Shown: positions 24,841 to 34,396, counted from the first letter of the stretch. The stretch is DNA of 64,000 nucleotides from Plesiocystis pacifica SIR-1 (GCF_000170895.1 NZ_ABCS01000034.1:1-64000), one strand, 5' to 3'. The notes: a model not told the origin generated them from the letters alone. A program made the numbers and translations.

Positions 24841-25085
24841 TAATCCATCCGGAGTGAATCTGCCGAGCGTTGTTCACGGTCGTCCACATCGAGTCAGGGA
24901 GAGAAACTGAAACACGCAGTGGGGAAGGCGAGATTACGCCGTCGTCTAGAGCGTTTGATGAGCATGGTGCCGGCGAGGCTAGCGCATGCTCGCACCAGGC
25001 TGGGAGCGGTGTATTTGTTGAAAAGACTGGCTCAGGCTGTCACGACGGCTCGAGCCCGGGCTGATGAAGGAGGTTGGGGTCAGGC

Positions 25086-25553
25086 TCACGCAGGTTGGGC
25101 GGCCCCGAGCTCTTGGGGCGTCGGGAGGCCGTGCATGGCCAGGGCTTGCCGGGCCCACGCGTAGCCCTCGGCCACGCTGGCGTGCATGGGCACGCGCAGG
25201 TCCGGGTCGACCCAGCTCATCGCCGTCATCGCGCCGCGCACGAGCGGGTTGGTCACGACCATGGAGCTGCTGGCGATCACCCGCGACAGCAGCCCGCGCA
25301 GCTCGTCGGTGCGGGTGGTGATGAAGCGTCGGACCTCGGCGGGCGGCCGCCCGGCTTTCTCCGTGCGGGTGAGCAGGATGCAGCGCTCGCCCTTGGCGTC
25401 GAGGGCCTCGATGATCGCCCGGTGCTTGGCGAAGTACTGCTCCATCACCGGCAGGCTCGGGGTCCCGCGCCAGATCGCAACGAGGAGGGGGAGCTGGCGA
25501 GCGTCGATGGAGACGTAGCAGCTGTCGTCGGAGAATTCGTAGAGCGCGTCCAT
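25086..25553 (-). CDS. SpoIIAA/STAS-like protein
   Basis: 155 residues from the ATG at 25553 (further upstream starts give a charged non-conserved leader). The alpha/beta pattern is CYVSIDARQLPLLVAIWRGT, helix VMEQYFAKHRAIIEALDAK, strand RCILLTR, helix EVRRFITTRTDELRGLLSRV, strand SSMVVTN. A final WVDPDLRVPMHASVAEGYAWA segment follows. This is the layout of the SpoIIAA-like (STAS/SEC14-related) single-domain proteins common in proteobacteria. No partner kinase or anti-sigma is adjacent, so the role is open. Confidence 0.72.
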   Translation of the reverse strand: MDALYEFSDDSCYVSIDARQLPLLVAIWRGTPSLPVMEQYFAKHRAIIEALDAKGERCILLTRTEKAGRPPAEVRRFITTRTDELRGLLSRVIASSSMVVTNPLVRGAMTAMSWVDPDLRVPMHASVAEGYAWARQALAMHGLPTPQELGAAQPA

Positions 25554-25802
25554 GCGTCCAGGCTCGGGGGCGGGGCCATCGAGGGGCGCAGCGTCCGTGC
25601 TGCGCACCTCTTCGAGCTTCTTGGCACGATCGGAGTCGTGTGTCCTTTGGGGCAGGCTCAGCCCCGCTTTGGGCCCGCGCAGACCCCTGCATTCACGGCG
25701 AGCGTTGGGCATGCGCGATCGCCGAAGCTTCGCTGGAGGAGCAAGACGTGGCGGTCACCTCGAGCGCGCGCGGGTCGGCGGATGCGCGGTAGGCTGCCGC
25801 GT

Positions 25803-27872
25803 ATGGCTGGTTTGTCTCCCTCGTTTTCGCTCTCGATCCCCGTGGCTCTGATCTGCGCCGTCGCGCTCTCGACGGGCTGCACCGACGACGTCAGCGACGA
25901 GGGGGCCGACGACGAGATCGGGAGCGAGGAGGAGTCGAGCGACGACACGGGCGCGGACACGGAGACCAACTCGAGCGGGGTCACGGAGACCGACGCGGAC
26001 ACGGAGACCGACACGGGCGAGGAGGCCTGGGACGGGACCTGGCCGAGCGTCGACTGCGATCCCCTGGTCCCCGATTACTGCGCCTTCCCCTTCCCGAGCA
26101 ACGTCTACACCGTGGCCGAGCCCGACAGCGAGACGGGCCTGCGCGTGGAGCTGCCCGAGGTCGCCGTGCCCATGAGCATGGGCGGCGGGGTCACGGACGT
26201 GGCGCCCTTCAACACCCGCGACGGCTTCTCCCCGGGCATCCACCTCGCGGTCTATCTGCCAGGGGCGACGACCGAGGGCCTGCCCACGCCCGACAGCATC
26301 GATCTCTCGCTGACCGAGGCCTCGCCCACGGTGCTCATCGACGCCGAGACCGGCGAGTGGGTCCCGCACTGGTCCGAGCTCGACCAGAGCACCCCAGACG
26401 ACGATCGCCGCGCCTTCCTGATCCGCCCGGCGGTGCGCCTCGAGGACGGGCGGCGCTACATCGCGGCGATCCGCGGGGTCGTCGACGCCGACGCCAGCGT
26501 GCTCGCGCCGAGCGAGGCCTTCGCCGCCCTGCGCGACGAGCTGCCCAGCGACGAGCCCAGCGTCGAGGCCCGCCGCCCGCTCTACGGGGACATCTTCGCC
26601 CGCCTCGAGGACGCCGGGGTCCCGCGCGCGGACCTACAGCTGGCGTGGGACTTCACCACCGCCAGCGAGGCCGACAACGCCTCGTGGCTGCTGCACATGC
26701 GCGACGAGGCCCTGGCCAGCGTCGGCCCCGAGGGCCCGGCCTACACCCTCACCGAGGTCATCCCCGACTGGGCCCCGGGCATCGCCTACCACGTCGTCGG
26801 CGAGATGGAGGTGCCGCTCTACCTCGACATCCCCGGGCCCGGCGGCGTCATCTTGCTCGGCGACGACGGCCTGCCCGAGCCCGACGGCACGACCACCTAC
26901 CCCTTCACGCTGATCATCCCCGAGTCGGCCGCCGACGAGCCCGCGCCGCTGATGCAGTTCGGCCACGGCCTGTTCGGCGACTACACCGGCGTCGACGTGA
27001 CCGCGCCCATCGTCGCCGAGATCAACATGGTCAGCTTCGGCGTGTCGTGGATCGGCATGTCCAGCGAGGACCCGGCCGAGCTCGCCGCGGCGCTCGGCGG
27101 CGGCGACCTCTCGGGCTTCCAGACCCTCCCCTCGCGCCTGCTCCAGTCCCACGTCAACGCCCTGCTGGCCATGCGCATGATGCAGGGCGCGCTCAAGGAC
27201 GACCCCGCCATCGCCCTCAACGGCCAGAGCCCCATCAACCCCGACGAGCGCTACTACTTCGGCGGCAGCCTCGGCGGGATCATGGGCTCGGTCTACATGT
27301 CGATCACCGAGGACGTCGAGCGCGGCGGCCTGGGGGTGCCCGGCCAGTCCTTCAACCTCCTGCTCAGCCGCAGCGTGCTGTTCGAGCCCTTCTTCGACGT
27401 CCTGACCTTCAACTACGCCGACCCCCTCGACATCCCCCTGTTCCTGTCGGCGGCCATGCTGCTGTGGGACCGGGCCGAGCCCACCGGCGTCACCACCGGC
27501 CTCCGCGACGGCCGCTTCGCCAACGGCTTCACCCACGAGGTGCTGATCCAAGGCGCCATGGGCGACCACCAGGTCTCGAACTTCGGCACCCACTTGATGG
27601 CGCGGACCATCGGCGCGCCCCCCCACGAGGCCTCGGGCGAGCTGTTTTGGGGCATGGAGCCCGTCGCCGACGGCTACGAAGGCTCGGCCACGATGATGCA
27701 CGACTTTGGCCTGCCGCCCATCCCCCTGGAGAACGTCCCGATGACCGAGGGCAGCGATCCGCACAGCGCGATCTGGTCGATGATGGGCGGGGAGGGCGTG
27801 TCGATGCTCGACACCTTCCTGCGCACCGGACAAGTCATCAGCGACTGCGACGGCACCTGCGACCCGGCCTAA
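25803..27872 (+). CDS. Lipase-like alpha/beta-hydrolase lipoprotein
   Basis: 689 residues from ATG 25803. The signal peptide ends AVALSTGC (lipobox), and an acidic Glu/Asp/Thr linker runs to about residue 75. The N-terminal part has CDPLVPDYCAFPFPSNVY and later DGFSPG, a layout like the Lipase_bact_N domain of VolA-type lipases. The hydrolase domain includes the oxyanion-type FGHGLFG (about 380) and the nucleophile elbow YYFGGSLGGIMGS (about 482). Late Asp/His residues (VLIQGAMGDHQV) suit a triad. Predicted outer-membrane or secreted lipase/esterase; the substrate is unknown. Confidence 0.82.
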   Translation: MAGLSPSFSLSIPVALICAVALSTGCTDDVSDEGADDEIGSEEESSDDTGADTETNSSGVTETDADTETDTGEEAWDGTWPSVDCDPLVPDYCAFPFPSNVYTVAEPDSETGLRVELPEVAVPMSMGGGVTDVAPFNTRDGFSPGIHLAVYLPGATTEGLPTPDSIDLSLTEASPTVLIDAETGEWVPHWSELDQSTPDDDRRAFLIRPAVRLEDGRRYIAAIRGVVDADASVLAPSEAFAALRDELPSDEPSVEARRPLYGDIFARLEDAGVPRADLQLAWDFTTASEADNASWLLHMRDEALASVGPEGPAYTLTEVIPDWAPGIAYHVVGEMEVPLYLDIPGPGGVILLGDDGLPEPDGTTTYPFTLIIPESAADEPAPLMQFGHGLFGDYTGVDVTAPIVAEINMVSFGVSWIGMSSEDPAELAAALGGGDLSGFQTLPSRLLQSHVNALLAMRMMQGALKDDPAIALNGQSPINPDERYYFGGSLGGIMGSVYMSITEDVERGGLGVPGQSFNLLLSRSVLFEPFFDVLTFNYADPLDIPLFLSAAMLLWDRAEPTGVTTGLRDGRFANGFTHEVLIQGAMGDHQVSNFGTHLMARTIGAPPHEASGELFWGMEPVADGYEGSATMMHDFGLPPIPLENVPMTEGSDPHSAIWSMMGGEGVSMLDTFLRTGQVISDCDGTCDPA

Positions 27873-28190
27873 CCCCGAAGACCCGAAGTCCCACCCGGAC
27901 TTCAAGCCCCACCCGGACTTCGGGCCGAACACCATCGCCCGCCCGAGTCGGAGCCAACAACCTCCGCACCACGACGGGCACAACAGGGGCAAGGGGGTCG
28001 GCTCCCCCAGCGCGAGGAGCCGCCCAAGCCCTCGCCGAAGCCGAGCTCCACATCAACCTTCAAACGCTCGAGATCAGCACAACCCACGCAGTCAGGCGAC
28101 AGCGGGGGATCCGACCCCCTTGACCCGTGCCCGCTCCCCGTCAGCGCCGAGACCCCCACCAAACCCCAAGAAAGCCCCGAACACGCGCCA
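27873..28190. other. 318-bp intergenic stretch between convergent genes, with hairpins
   Basis: No gene is seen. It holds a perfect 10-bp inverted repeat CCCGAAGTCC/GGACTTCGGG (27882-27924) within a partly tandem CCCACCCGGACTTC motif. A second hairpin, GGGGG/CCCCC, is at 27993-28008. The first probably ends transcription of the lipase-like gene. Confidence 0.6.
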
Positions 28191-29645
28191 CTAAGGCACG
28201 AACAGCTGCTCCCCCACACCGCTCTCGACATCCACCGCGAAGTACCCCGCCTCCCCACAGCTACCAAAGTCCTCCTTGTGATAGAGGACGCGGTTGCGCA
28301 ACGAGTCAAAGGCCAAGTCGTCGACGCAGCGCATCTCCACCCCGTCGATGGGCCCGCCCCCATAGAGCAGGCTCTGCGAGTGGTCCGCGAGGGTCAGCCG
28401 CAAGGTCGCGTAGGGAGCGTAGACGTTGCCCTCGGTGGACAGGGTGACGAACACGCGCTCGTGGTCGGGGTCGAGGAGCAGGCGCTGGTCGTAGTTGTCG
28501 AGCTCGACGGCGACGCCCTCCCAGTCCGCGCTCAGCTGGAGCTCGAGGGCCGCCTCGTCGAAGACGTGGTTGAGCGCGAGCAGGTCGCCGTGGAGCATGA
28601 GCAGGAGCACGACCTGTGGGTCGCGGGGGTCCTCGACCATGGCGCGCGCGGGCGCGTCCCCCATCATGCCTTGCATGTCGCACTCCTCCCAGTCGCAGTA
28701 CTCGTTGAACAGGTACTGGGACTTGTAGAACGCGAAGTCGTGGACGGTGACGCTGTAGAGGTCGTAGTCGCAGGCGTTGGGGTCGCAGTCGGCGTAGATG
28801 CTGCGCAGGTAGGTGTTCGTCGAGTCGACGATCGGATCCTCGTAGGTTCGGTCGTCACCGCAGTCGTCGCAGCAATTTTGATAGTTCTCCGAGATCGGCG
28901 TGACGGAGCCGTCTTCGAGGTCGATGGCCACGTACTCCTCCCACCAGCAGTAGAGCAGGTTCTCGTTGAACGAGCCGTGGGAGACGAAGGCGAAGGCGTG
29001 GGCGAGGTTGCCGTCGAGGGCGAAGCTGTCGATCCACACGTTGTGGTCCTCGGGCCACGGCCAGGCGGCGACGAGGTCTTGGGTCTCGCCGGTCTCCATG
29101 TCGACGCCGAACAGCATGTCGCCGTCGTCGGAGACGCGGATCCAGCGATCGGCGAGTTGGTCGAAGCCGTCCTGGGGCGGGAAGAACTCCGGGGGGTCGA
29201 GGGGGTCGAGGCCTCCCGTGTCGCCGCCGGTGTCTCCGTCTTCGCTGCTCTCCTCTTCCTCGGAGGAGGAGGAATCCTCGGTAGAGGTCGAGTCCTCTTC
29301 GGAGGTCGAATCTTCGGAGGAGGAGTCCTCTTCGGAGGTCGAATCTTCGGTAGAGGTCGAATCTTCGGAGGAAGTCGAGTCTTCGGAGGAAGTCGAGTCT
29401 TCGGAGGAAGTCGAGTCTTCGGAGGTCGATCCGTCTGCGTCCGTCGTCGACCCCGCACCTCCCTCGTCCGCGCCCTCCGAGCCGCTGTCGTCGGCGCCTT
29501 CGTCCGTCGTTGGACCCGCATCAGGCACGCATCCATTGGCGAGAACGGCACTCAGAGCCAGCGCTGTGATCCCCCTCGTCGACCGTCCGGCTCGCGCCCG
29601 GTGGGTGTGCGTCTCGGGCTCGGGGGTCGCGGGAGTGTTCAGCAT
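28191..29645 (-). CDS. Lipoprotein with Ser/Thr/Glu repeat linker and beta-propeller-like domain
   Basis: 484 residues from ATG 29645 (GTG 29666 also possible). The signal region ends ALSAVLANGC (lipobox). A linker of about 110 residues is built from SED/STEDST-type six-residue repeats. The globular part (about 150-484) has repeated strands such as RWIRVSDDGDMLFGVDMETG, HNVWIDSFALDGNLAHAFAF and RLLLDPDHERVFVTLSTEGN. This spacing suggests a beta-propeller, possibly with a metal-binding Cys cluster (NCCDDCGDD, DWEECDM). No enzyme family is recognised. Confidence 0.8.
   Translation of the reverse strand: MLNTPATPEPETHTHRARAGRSTRGITALALSAVLANGCVPDAGPTTDEGADDSGSEGADEGGAGSTTDADGSTSEDSTSSEDSTSSEDSTSSEDSTSTEDSTSEEDSSSEDSTSEEDSTSTEDSSSSEEEESSEDGDTGGDTGGLDPLDPPEFFPPQDGFDQLADRWIRVSDDGDMLFGVDMETGETQDLVAAWPWPEDHNVWIDSFALDGNLAHAFAFVSHGSFNENLLYCWWEEYVAIDLEDGSVTPISENYQNCCDDCGDDRTYEDPIVDSTNTYLRSIYADCDPNACDYDLYSVTVHDFAFYKSQYLFNEYCDWEECDMQGMMGDAPARAMVEDPRDPQVVLLLMLHGDLLALNHVFDEAALELQLSADWEGVAVELDNYDQRLLLDPDHERVFVTLSTEGNVYAPYATLRLTLADHSQSLLYGGGPIDGVEMRCVDDLAFDSLRNRVLYHKEDFGSCGEAGYFAVDVESGVGEQLFVP
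29262..29437 (-). repeat. 18-bp degenerate coding repeat
   Basis: About nine to ten units of an 18-base repeat, some identical, encode six-residue Ser/Thr/Glu/Asp blocks in the lipoprotein linker. Confidence 0.75.
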
Positions 29646-29725
29646 GCCGAGTCTTCGGAGTGACACGGCAACCGCTTGCGGTCAACGCGCGGTTTTGGCC
29701 AGGATCCCGTCGACGTCGACGGCGC

Positions 29726-31432
29726 TCAAGGCGTCGGTGCAGGCGGAGGCGGGGAGGGCTGGGGCGGTTGAGGCTCGGGCCCGTCGCCCTGGCGGACCAC
29801 GCTGCGGACCTTGCCGTAGTCCAGGGTGATCAGCTGGTCCGCGCAGTGGAAGTAGCGGTCGTCGTGGCTGACGGCGATCACCGTCTTGCCCCGCGCGACC
29901 AGGCTGGGCACGAGCTCTTCGTAGAAGTACTGGCGGAACTCCGGGTCCTGGTCGGCGGCCCACTCGTCGAAGGCGCAGATCGGGCGGTCCTCGAGCAGCG
30001 CGACGATCATCGCCAGGCGCTTGCGCTGGCCCGTGGACAGGGCCCGGTTGGTGAAGCGCTGGTTCTCGAAGTTGGTCTTGGCGCTGAGCTGCATCTGGTC
30101 GAGCAAGCGCGCGGCCTGCTGGGGGTCGGCGTCGAGCAGGCCGTAGAGCTTCGTGAACAGGTGGAAGTCGGTGAAGATCACCGAGAGCATCTCGCGGTAG
30201 GCCGCGACGTTGCCCTTGCCCACGCGCACGCCGTCGACGATGAGCTGGCCAGCGGCGGCGGGGTAGAGGCCGGTCAGCGCCTTGAACAGCGTCGACTTGC
30301 CGCTGCCGTTGCCGCCGACGAGGAAGACGACCTCGCCCGCGCGGACGCTCAGGTCGAGGGGGCCGACGCGAAAGCCCGGCTCGTCGCTGTCGGGGTACTT
30401 GAACTCGAGGCCGCGGACCTCGAGGCGCTCGAACACCTGCCCGGGGCGCTCGTAGTCCTGCACGGGCCAGGGCCGCTGGATGGCCTCGCCGAAGGCGTCC
30501 TCGCTGGCGATGGCGTCGAGCTTGCCCTCGAGGGTCGCGATCTGTTCGAGGGCGACGTTGGAGCGCAGGTAGGCCGGGAGCCCGCCCGCGATGCCGGCGA
30601 TGGGGTTCCAGGCGAACAGCACCGTGGCCGTCAGCGCGCCGATGGTCGCCGGGGTGAACTCGAGGTACTGGGGCAGGATCATGGTCAGCACGCACAGCAG
30701 CGTGAACAGGACCACGTTGGTGAAGATGTAGTTGTCGTCGAAGAGCACGTGGGTGCGCACGGTCAGGTCGCGCAGGGTCTTGGTCCCGTGCACGACCTCG
30801 CCGACGACCTCGTCGCTGCGCTTGGCGCTGAACTTGGTCTCGCGGAAGCCCTGGACCAGATCGGTGAGCGCGTCGAAGAACACCAGGCGCTGGGCCGAGG
30901 CCTCCTGCAGGCCGTCGAGGATGACCTTGCGCTTGTTCCAAAACAGCGCCATGCCCGAGCCGATCAGCAGGGCGACGAACACGAAGCCCTCGGGGCTCAG
31001 CCACAGCACGTAGAGCGAGGCCGCGGCGAGCACGAGCACGGACATCATCAAGTTGGCGATCTGCCCGGCCGAGTCCGAGATCATCCCGATGTTCTCGGTG
31101 ATGCGGTCGTAGATCTCGGACCGGCCCATGTTCTCGAGGCCGTAGGCCTCGGCGCGCTCGAGCTTGCGGGTGATCCGGTTTTTGATCCGCAGCAGCGCGT
31201 CCTCGACGATCGCCGTGGTCCGGTGGTGGGTCTGGCGGGCGCTGATGACATAGAGCAGCCCGGCGACGACGAACATCGCGAGCAGGCGGAAGTCGACGGT
31301 CTCGCTGTGCTCGGCGGCGTGGTTGGCCAGGCCCAGGAGCATCGCATTGGACACGCCGGCGAGGGTCGCGGCCGCGAACACGGTGGTGACCCGCGCCCCG
31401 GCCTCTTCCTTGATCATGTCGACGATGGTCAT
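29726..31432 (-). CDS. ABC transporter, fused membrane and ATPase domains, cyclic-peptide exporter type
   Basis: 568 residues. An N-terminal half with about six membrane helices (residues 1-320) is fused to an ATPase. Walker A is VGGNGSGKST near 375, the signature is LSTGQRKRLAM near 465, and Walker B is ICAFDEWAADQDP near 480, followed by an H-loop ISHDDR-type motif (VSHDDRYF). The length, the unusual ENQRFTNRALSTGQ stretch and the DEWAADQDP Walker B are typical of the cyclic peptide/siderophore exporter group (SyrD/PvdE-like). No peptide synthetase lies in the window, so the cargo is unknown. The C-terminal 20 residues are Pro-rich. It is divergent from the solute-binding-like gene. Confidence 0.88.
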   Translation of the reverse strand: MTIVDMIKEEAGARVTTVFAAATLAGVSNAMLLGLANHAAEHSETVDFRLLAMFVVAGLLYVISARQTHHRTTAIVEDALLRIKNRITRKLERAEAYGLENMGRSEIYDRITENIGMISDSAGQIANLMMSVLVLAAASLYVLWLSPEGFVFVALLIGSGMALFWNKRKVILDGLQEASAQRLVFFDALTDLVQGFRETKFSAKRSDEVVGEVVHGTKTLRDLTVRTHVLFDDNYIFTNVVLFTLLCVLTMILPQYLEFTPATIGALTATVLFAWNPIAGIAGGLPAYLRSNVALEQIATLEGKLDAIASEDAFGEAIQRPWPVQDYERPGQVFERLEVRGLEFKYPDSDEPGFRVGPLDLSVRAGEVVFLVGGNGSGKSTLFKALTGLYPAAAGQLIVDGVRVGKGNVAAYREMLSVIFTDFHLFTKLYGLLDADPQQAARLLDQMQLSAKTNFENQRFTNRALSTGQRKRLAMIVALLEDRPICAFDEWAADQDPEFRQYFYEELVPSLVARGKTVIAVSHDDRYFHCADQLITLDYGKVRSVVRQGDGPEPQPPQPSPPPPAPTP

Positions 31433-31594
31433 GCTGGTCGCGTGGTGGGGCTAGGGTAGCGGGATCCTGGGCGGCGATCACCTCGCTCGGCTTGCGGGCG
31501 GGGGCCCTCGGCAGGCATGCTGCTCTCCCGTGTCCGCGCCCTCGCCCCGCCCCGCCGCGTCCGCGGGCCCTCCCTCGAGCAGCCCGGTGGCGCC

Positions 31595-32995
31595 GTGAGC
31601 CGGCGGTGGCCGAGCTTCGTCGCGGGCTTCCCCGGGGCGCGCAAGCGGACGCCGACGCAGCAGGCCGCCCGCGACGTGGTCGGCTTCGTGCTGGCCGTGG
31701 CGACCCTCGTGGCCCTGTTCTACTCGGGCTGGAAGCTGATCTTCTCGCCCAACCAGTACCCCCTGGCGCACCCCATGGGCGAGACCGACATGGTCGAGGC
31801 CAGCTTCCCCGAGCGCTGCGGGGAGGCGCGCCCGCGGCCCTTCGTGATTCGCGTGGTCTACGGCCCGGACCTGGCCGAGTGGATCGAGCCGGCGGCGACC
31901 CGCTACATGCACGACTGCCCCAACTCGCAGATCAAGCTGCGGGCGATGAGGGACATCGACGCGGTCCGGGCCATCGCGGCCGGCGAGATCGAGCCGACGC
32001 TGTGGATCCCCCGGGACCGCTCCATGCTGACCTTGCTGGAGGCGCGCTGGACCCGGGGCGAGGCCCTGGCCGTCGACGACGGGCCCGCGCTGGTCCGCAC
32101 GCCGATGGTCATGCTGATGTGGAAGGACCGCCTCGACGCCCTCGACGCGGCCTTGCCCGCAGGCCTGCGGGGGCGAGGGGGCTGGAGCGGCAGCGTGTGC
32201 GCCGGCATCCCCACCGAGCCGCGGGGCCTCCACCCCGACCCGGGAGAGGGCAAGCTCGAGCGCGACGCGATGGTGCCCATCTCCTGGGCGGAGCTGCGCC
32301 ACGAGCCCAGGCTCGCCGGCTGGGGGCACGTGCGGGTCGACCACGCCTCGCCGAGCGACTCGTCCGTGGGCCTGCTCGGGCTGACCCTCGTCGCCCGCGA
32401 CTACGCCCAGTCCCGCGGCCACAGCCTCGAGGACCTCGAAGACTTCGATCGCCTCGGCGCGGACTTCCAGCGCTGGCTCGAGCGCTGCGAGGCCGGCCTG
32501 CCCCAGCCCAAGGCCACCGGCCGCCTGCTGACCGAGACCATGTTCAACCTCGGCGACCCCGGGCAGAGCAGCAACGGCTCCGACGGGGTCATCAGCACGG
32601 AGCAGCTCGCGTTCTCGGTTTTGACCCGCATCGACGCCCACGAGGCCGGGGTCGAGGCCGTGCGCATCGTCTACCCCGACGACACCGCGCAGCTCGATCA
32701 CCCCGCGCTGTTTTTGGCCCTCGGCGAGCACGACGAGGGGGCGGTGGCCCAGCGCTTCGTCGACGTGCTGTTGGGGGAGGAGCAGCAGGCCCGGGCCCTC
32801 GAGCTCGGCTTTCGGCCCGCGAACCCCGAGGTCGAGCTGCGCAGCTACGACGCCGGCCCCAACCCCTTCCTGCGCCTGCGCCGGCACGGGGTCCAGCTCG
32901 AGCTCGACATCGCCGAGACCCTGGGGGAGGTCATCGAGGACGAGGTCCTCGCCGTGGTCATGGCGCGCTGGCAGGACGCGACCGGGCGCGAGTAG
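31595..32995 (+). CDS. Membrane-anchored extracellular solute-binding-like protein
   Basis: 466 residues from GTG 31595; ATG 31517 would give 492. A single N-terminal transmembrane helix (about 27-47, VVGFVLAVATLVALFYSG) anchors an external domain. That domain resembles bacterial extracellular solute-binding (type 11-like) folds. Examples are FVIRVVYGPDLAEWIEPAAT with LWIPRDRSML, then RTPMVMLMWKDRLDALDAAL, a WGHVRVDHASPSDSS strand, and LGLTLVARDY. Such proteins often sit beside von Willebrand-domain genes, not seen here. The divergent ABC exporter 160 bp away may or may not be functionally linked. Confidence 0.78.
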   Translation: MSRRWPSFVAGFPGARKRTPTQQAARDVVGFVLAVATLVALFYSGWKLIFSPNQYPLAHPMGETDMVEASFPERCGEARPRPFVIRVVYGPDLAEWIEPAATRYMHDCPNSQIKLRAMRDIDAVRAIAAGEIEPTLWIPRDRSMLTLLEARWTRGEALAVDDGPALVRTPMVMLMWKDRLDALDAALPAGLRGRGGWSGSVCAGIPTEPRGLHPDPGEGKLERDAMVPISWAELRHEPRLAGWGHVRVDHASPSDSSVGLLGLTLVARDYAQSRGHSLEDLEDFDRLGADFQRWLERCEAGLPQPKATGRLLTETMFNLGDPGQSSNGSDGVISTEQLAFSVLTRIDAHEAGVEAVRIVYPDDTAQLDHPALFLALGEHDEGAVAQRFVDVLLGEEQQARALELGFRPANPEVELRSYDAGPNPFLRLRRHGVQLELDIAETLGEVIEDEVLAVVMARWQDATGRE

Positions 32996-33144
32996 CTCCG
33001 CGCTCCGAGCGACGGCCGGCCTCGCGCTTGCGAGCGCGCGCTTCGAGCTCGGAGCTTGATCCCGCGCCCTGGGTCGCTCACCCCCTGACCGGATCGAGTG
33101 GATGTCGTCGGGACGGATCGCGGCGCGGCGGTCATGGCCGGGGC

Positions 33145-33207
33145 ATGAAGCAGAAAACCCGTGTCAAAGCCGGAATGAAGAAGATCTACGTCGGGAACCT
33201 GCCGTAG
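33145..33207 (+). CDS. 20-codon ORF beginning like an RNA-recognition-motif protein
   Basis: An ATG-to-TAG frame of 20 codons reads MKQKTRVKAGMKKIYVGNLP. KIYVGNLP is exactly the RNP2 strand that opens bacterial RNA-recognition-motif proteins, but the frame stops there. It is either a decayed RRM gene or a real micro-peptide. No strong ribosome site precedes it; a strong hairpin follows 23 bp later. Confidence 0.3.
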   Translation: MKQKTRVKAGMKKIYVGNLP

Positions 33208-33229
33208 CGATCGATCCGGGCCAAACCCG

Positions 33230-33260
33230 CAGGCCCGGCCCCTCGAGGGGGTCGGGCCTG
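33230..33260 (-). terminator. Strong GC hairpin, probable terminator
   Basis: CAGGCCCGGCCCC pairs with GGGGGTCGGGCCTG around a TCGA loop, with one bulge. It lies 20 bp beyond the stop of the diacylglycerol-kinase-like gene and could also end rightward transcripts. Confidence 0.7.
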
Positions 33261-33280
33261 TCGAATTGATTTGCCCAAGC

Positions 33281-34294
33281 TCAGCTCGGGGCCGCCGACC
33301 AAAACTCGATCATCGGCCCCGGCCGGATGCAGCAGTCGCGCTCGCCCTCGACCGCGACCATCTCCCCGTCGAGGGTGAAGCCCTCGCGGATCCGAAAGCG
33401 CAGCTCCTCGACGTTGGCCCGGGCGACCAGGGCGTACTCGGCCTCGAGCTCGCGCTGATCCCCGCGGGCGAACAGCAACGGAAAGGAATGGCGGAAGCAC
33501 TGCGCCGGGGCCATGCCGTTGCCCGAGAAGTGGAAGCGCTCGGGGGCGACGGCCTCGGGGGGCAGGGGGCGAAAGCCCATGGTGGTCTGGGCCAGGGTCC
33601 CGACGATCAGCGAGTGCAGCCGGTGCTGGCTGGCCGGCGCGGCGAGGGGCTGGCCGTCGACGACCATGGCCAGATCGTGGCGGGCGAACACGGGCTGCTC
33701 GCTGGCCCGCGGGTGCAGGCTCTGGGCGAAGGTCTGGGCCATGGTCACGGCCGCGTCGGCGACGGTCGGGTGATCGCGGCGGCTGTAGTAGGAGTCGAGC
33801 ACGCGGTAGCCGACGCCCCAGGCGAACATGAACCCGTAGATGGGCTCGTGGCCGTCGACGCGGATGTCGAGGGAGGGGAGCAGGGTCCGGCGCAGGCGGG
33901 TGGGGTCGGGCAGGCGGGAGAGCGTGAGCTCGGGGCTCTCGGAGAAGCCGAGGTACTCGGCGAGCACGTTGATGGTGCCGGCGGCCACGGGCAGGATGAC
34001 CGGGCGCGGCGCGTCGGGGCCGAGGCTGTTGATCATCGCGCTGAGCCCCCGGGCGATGGTCCCGTCGCCGCCGTAGAAGCACACGGTCTGCGAGCGGTCG
34101 ACGGGCAGGCGCTCGAACAGCGCGGTGAGCTCGTCGAGGTTGGCGGTCAGGTGCAGGCGCGGGTTGAGCTCGCCCGCGTCCGCGCCCTGTCGACGCAGGA
34201 GCCGACGGACGCTGCCGGCGTTGGGGTTGAGCACCAGGAACAGGCTCGGAGACTCGCGCAGGTGGCGGTCGAGGGTCTGAGTCAGCGCTTGCAT
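33281..34294 (-). CDS. Diacylglycerol-kinase-family lipid kinase
   Basis: 337 residues. Family landmarks are LVLNPNAGSVRRLL (about 19-32), CFYGGDGTIARGLS (about 72-85), the ILPVAAGTINVLAEYLG stretch and the late REGFTLDGEMVAVEGE motif. This is the DAGK catalytic family that includes bacterial lipid kinases (YegS/DgkB-like). It phosphorylates lipid or sphingoid-type substrates with ATP. It is the last gene of a same-strand cluster with DUF697, a small membrane protein and a Band 7 protein, so a membrane-lipid or microdomain role is plausible. Confidence 0.87.
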   Translation of the reverse strand: MQALTQTLDRHLRESPSLFLVLNPNAGSVRRLLRRQGADAGELNPRLHLTANLDELTALFERLPVDRSQTVCFYGGDGTIARGLSAMINSLGPDAPRPVILPVAAGTINVLAEYLGFSESPELTLSRLPDPTRLRRTLLPSLDIRVDGHEPIYGFMFAWGVGYRVLDSYYSRRDHPTVADAAVTMAQTFAQSLHPRASEQPVFARHDLAMVVDGQPLAAPASQHRLHSLIVGTLAQTTMGFRPLPPEAVAPERFHFSGNGMAPAQCFRHSFPLLFARGDQRELEAEYALVARANVEELRFRIREGFTLDGEMVAVEGERDCCIRPGPMIEFWSAAPS

Positions 34295-34396
34295 GGCGAC
34301 GCCTCCCTCCGCCTACCATCTCCGGGGCCTTCGCGCGATGGACAGGCAGGTGCCATTGGCGCAAAAGTCCGATGAGAACGGCGTTCGCAGCGCTTC

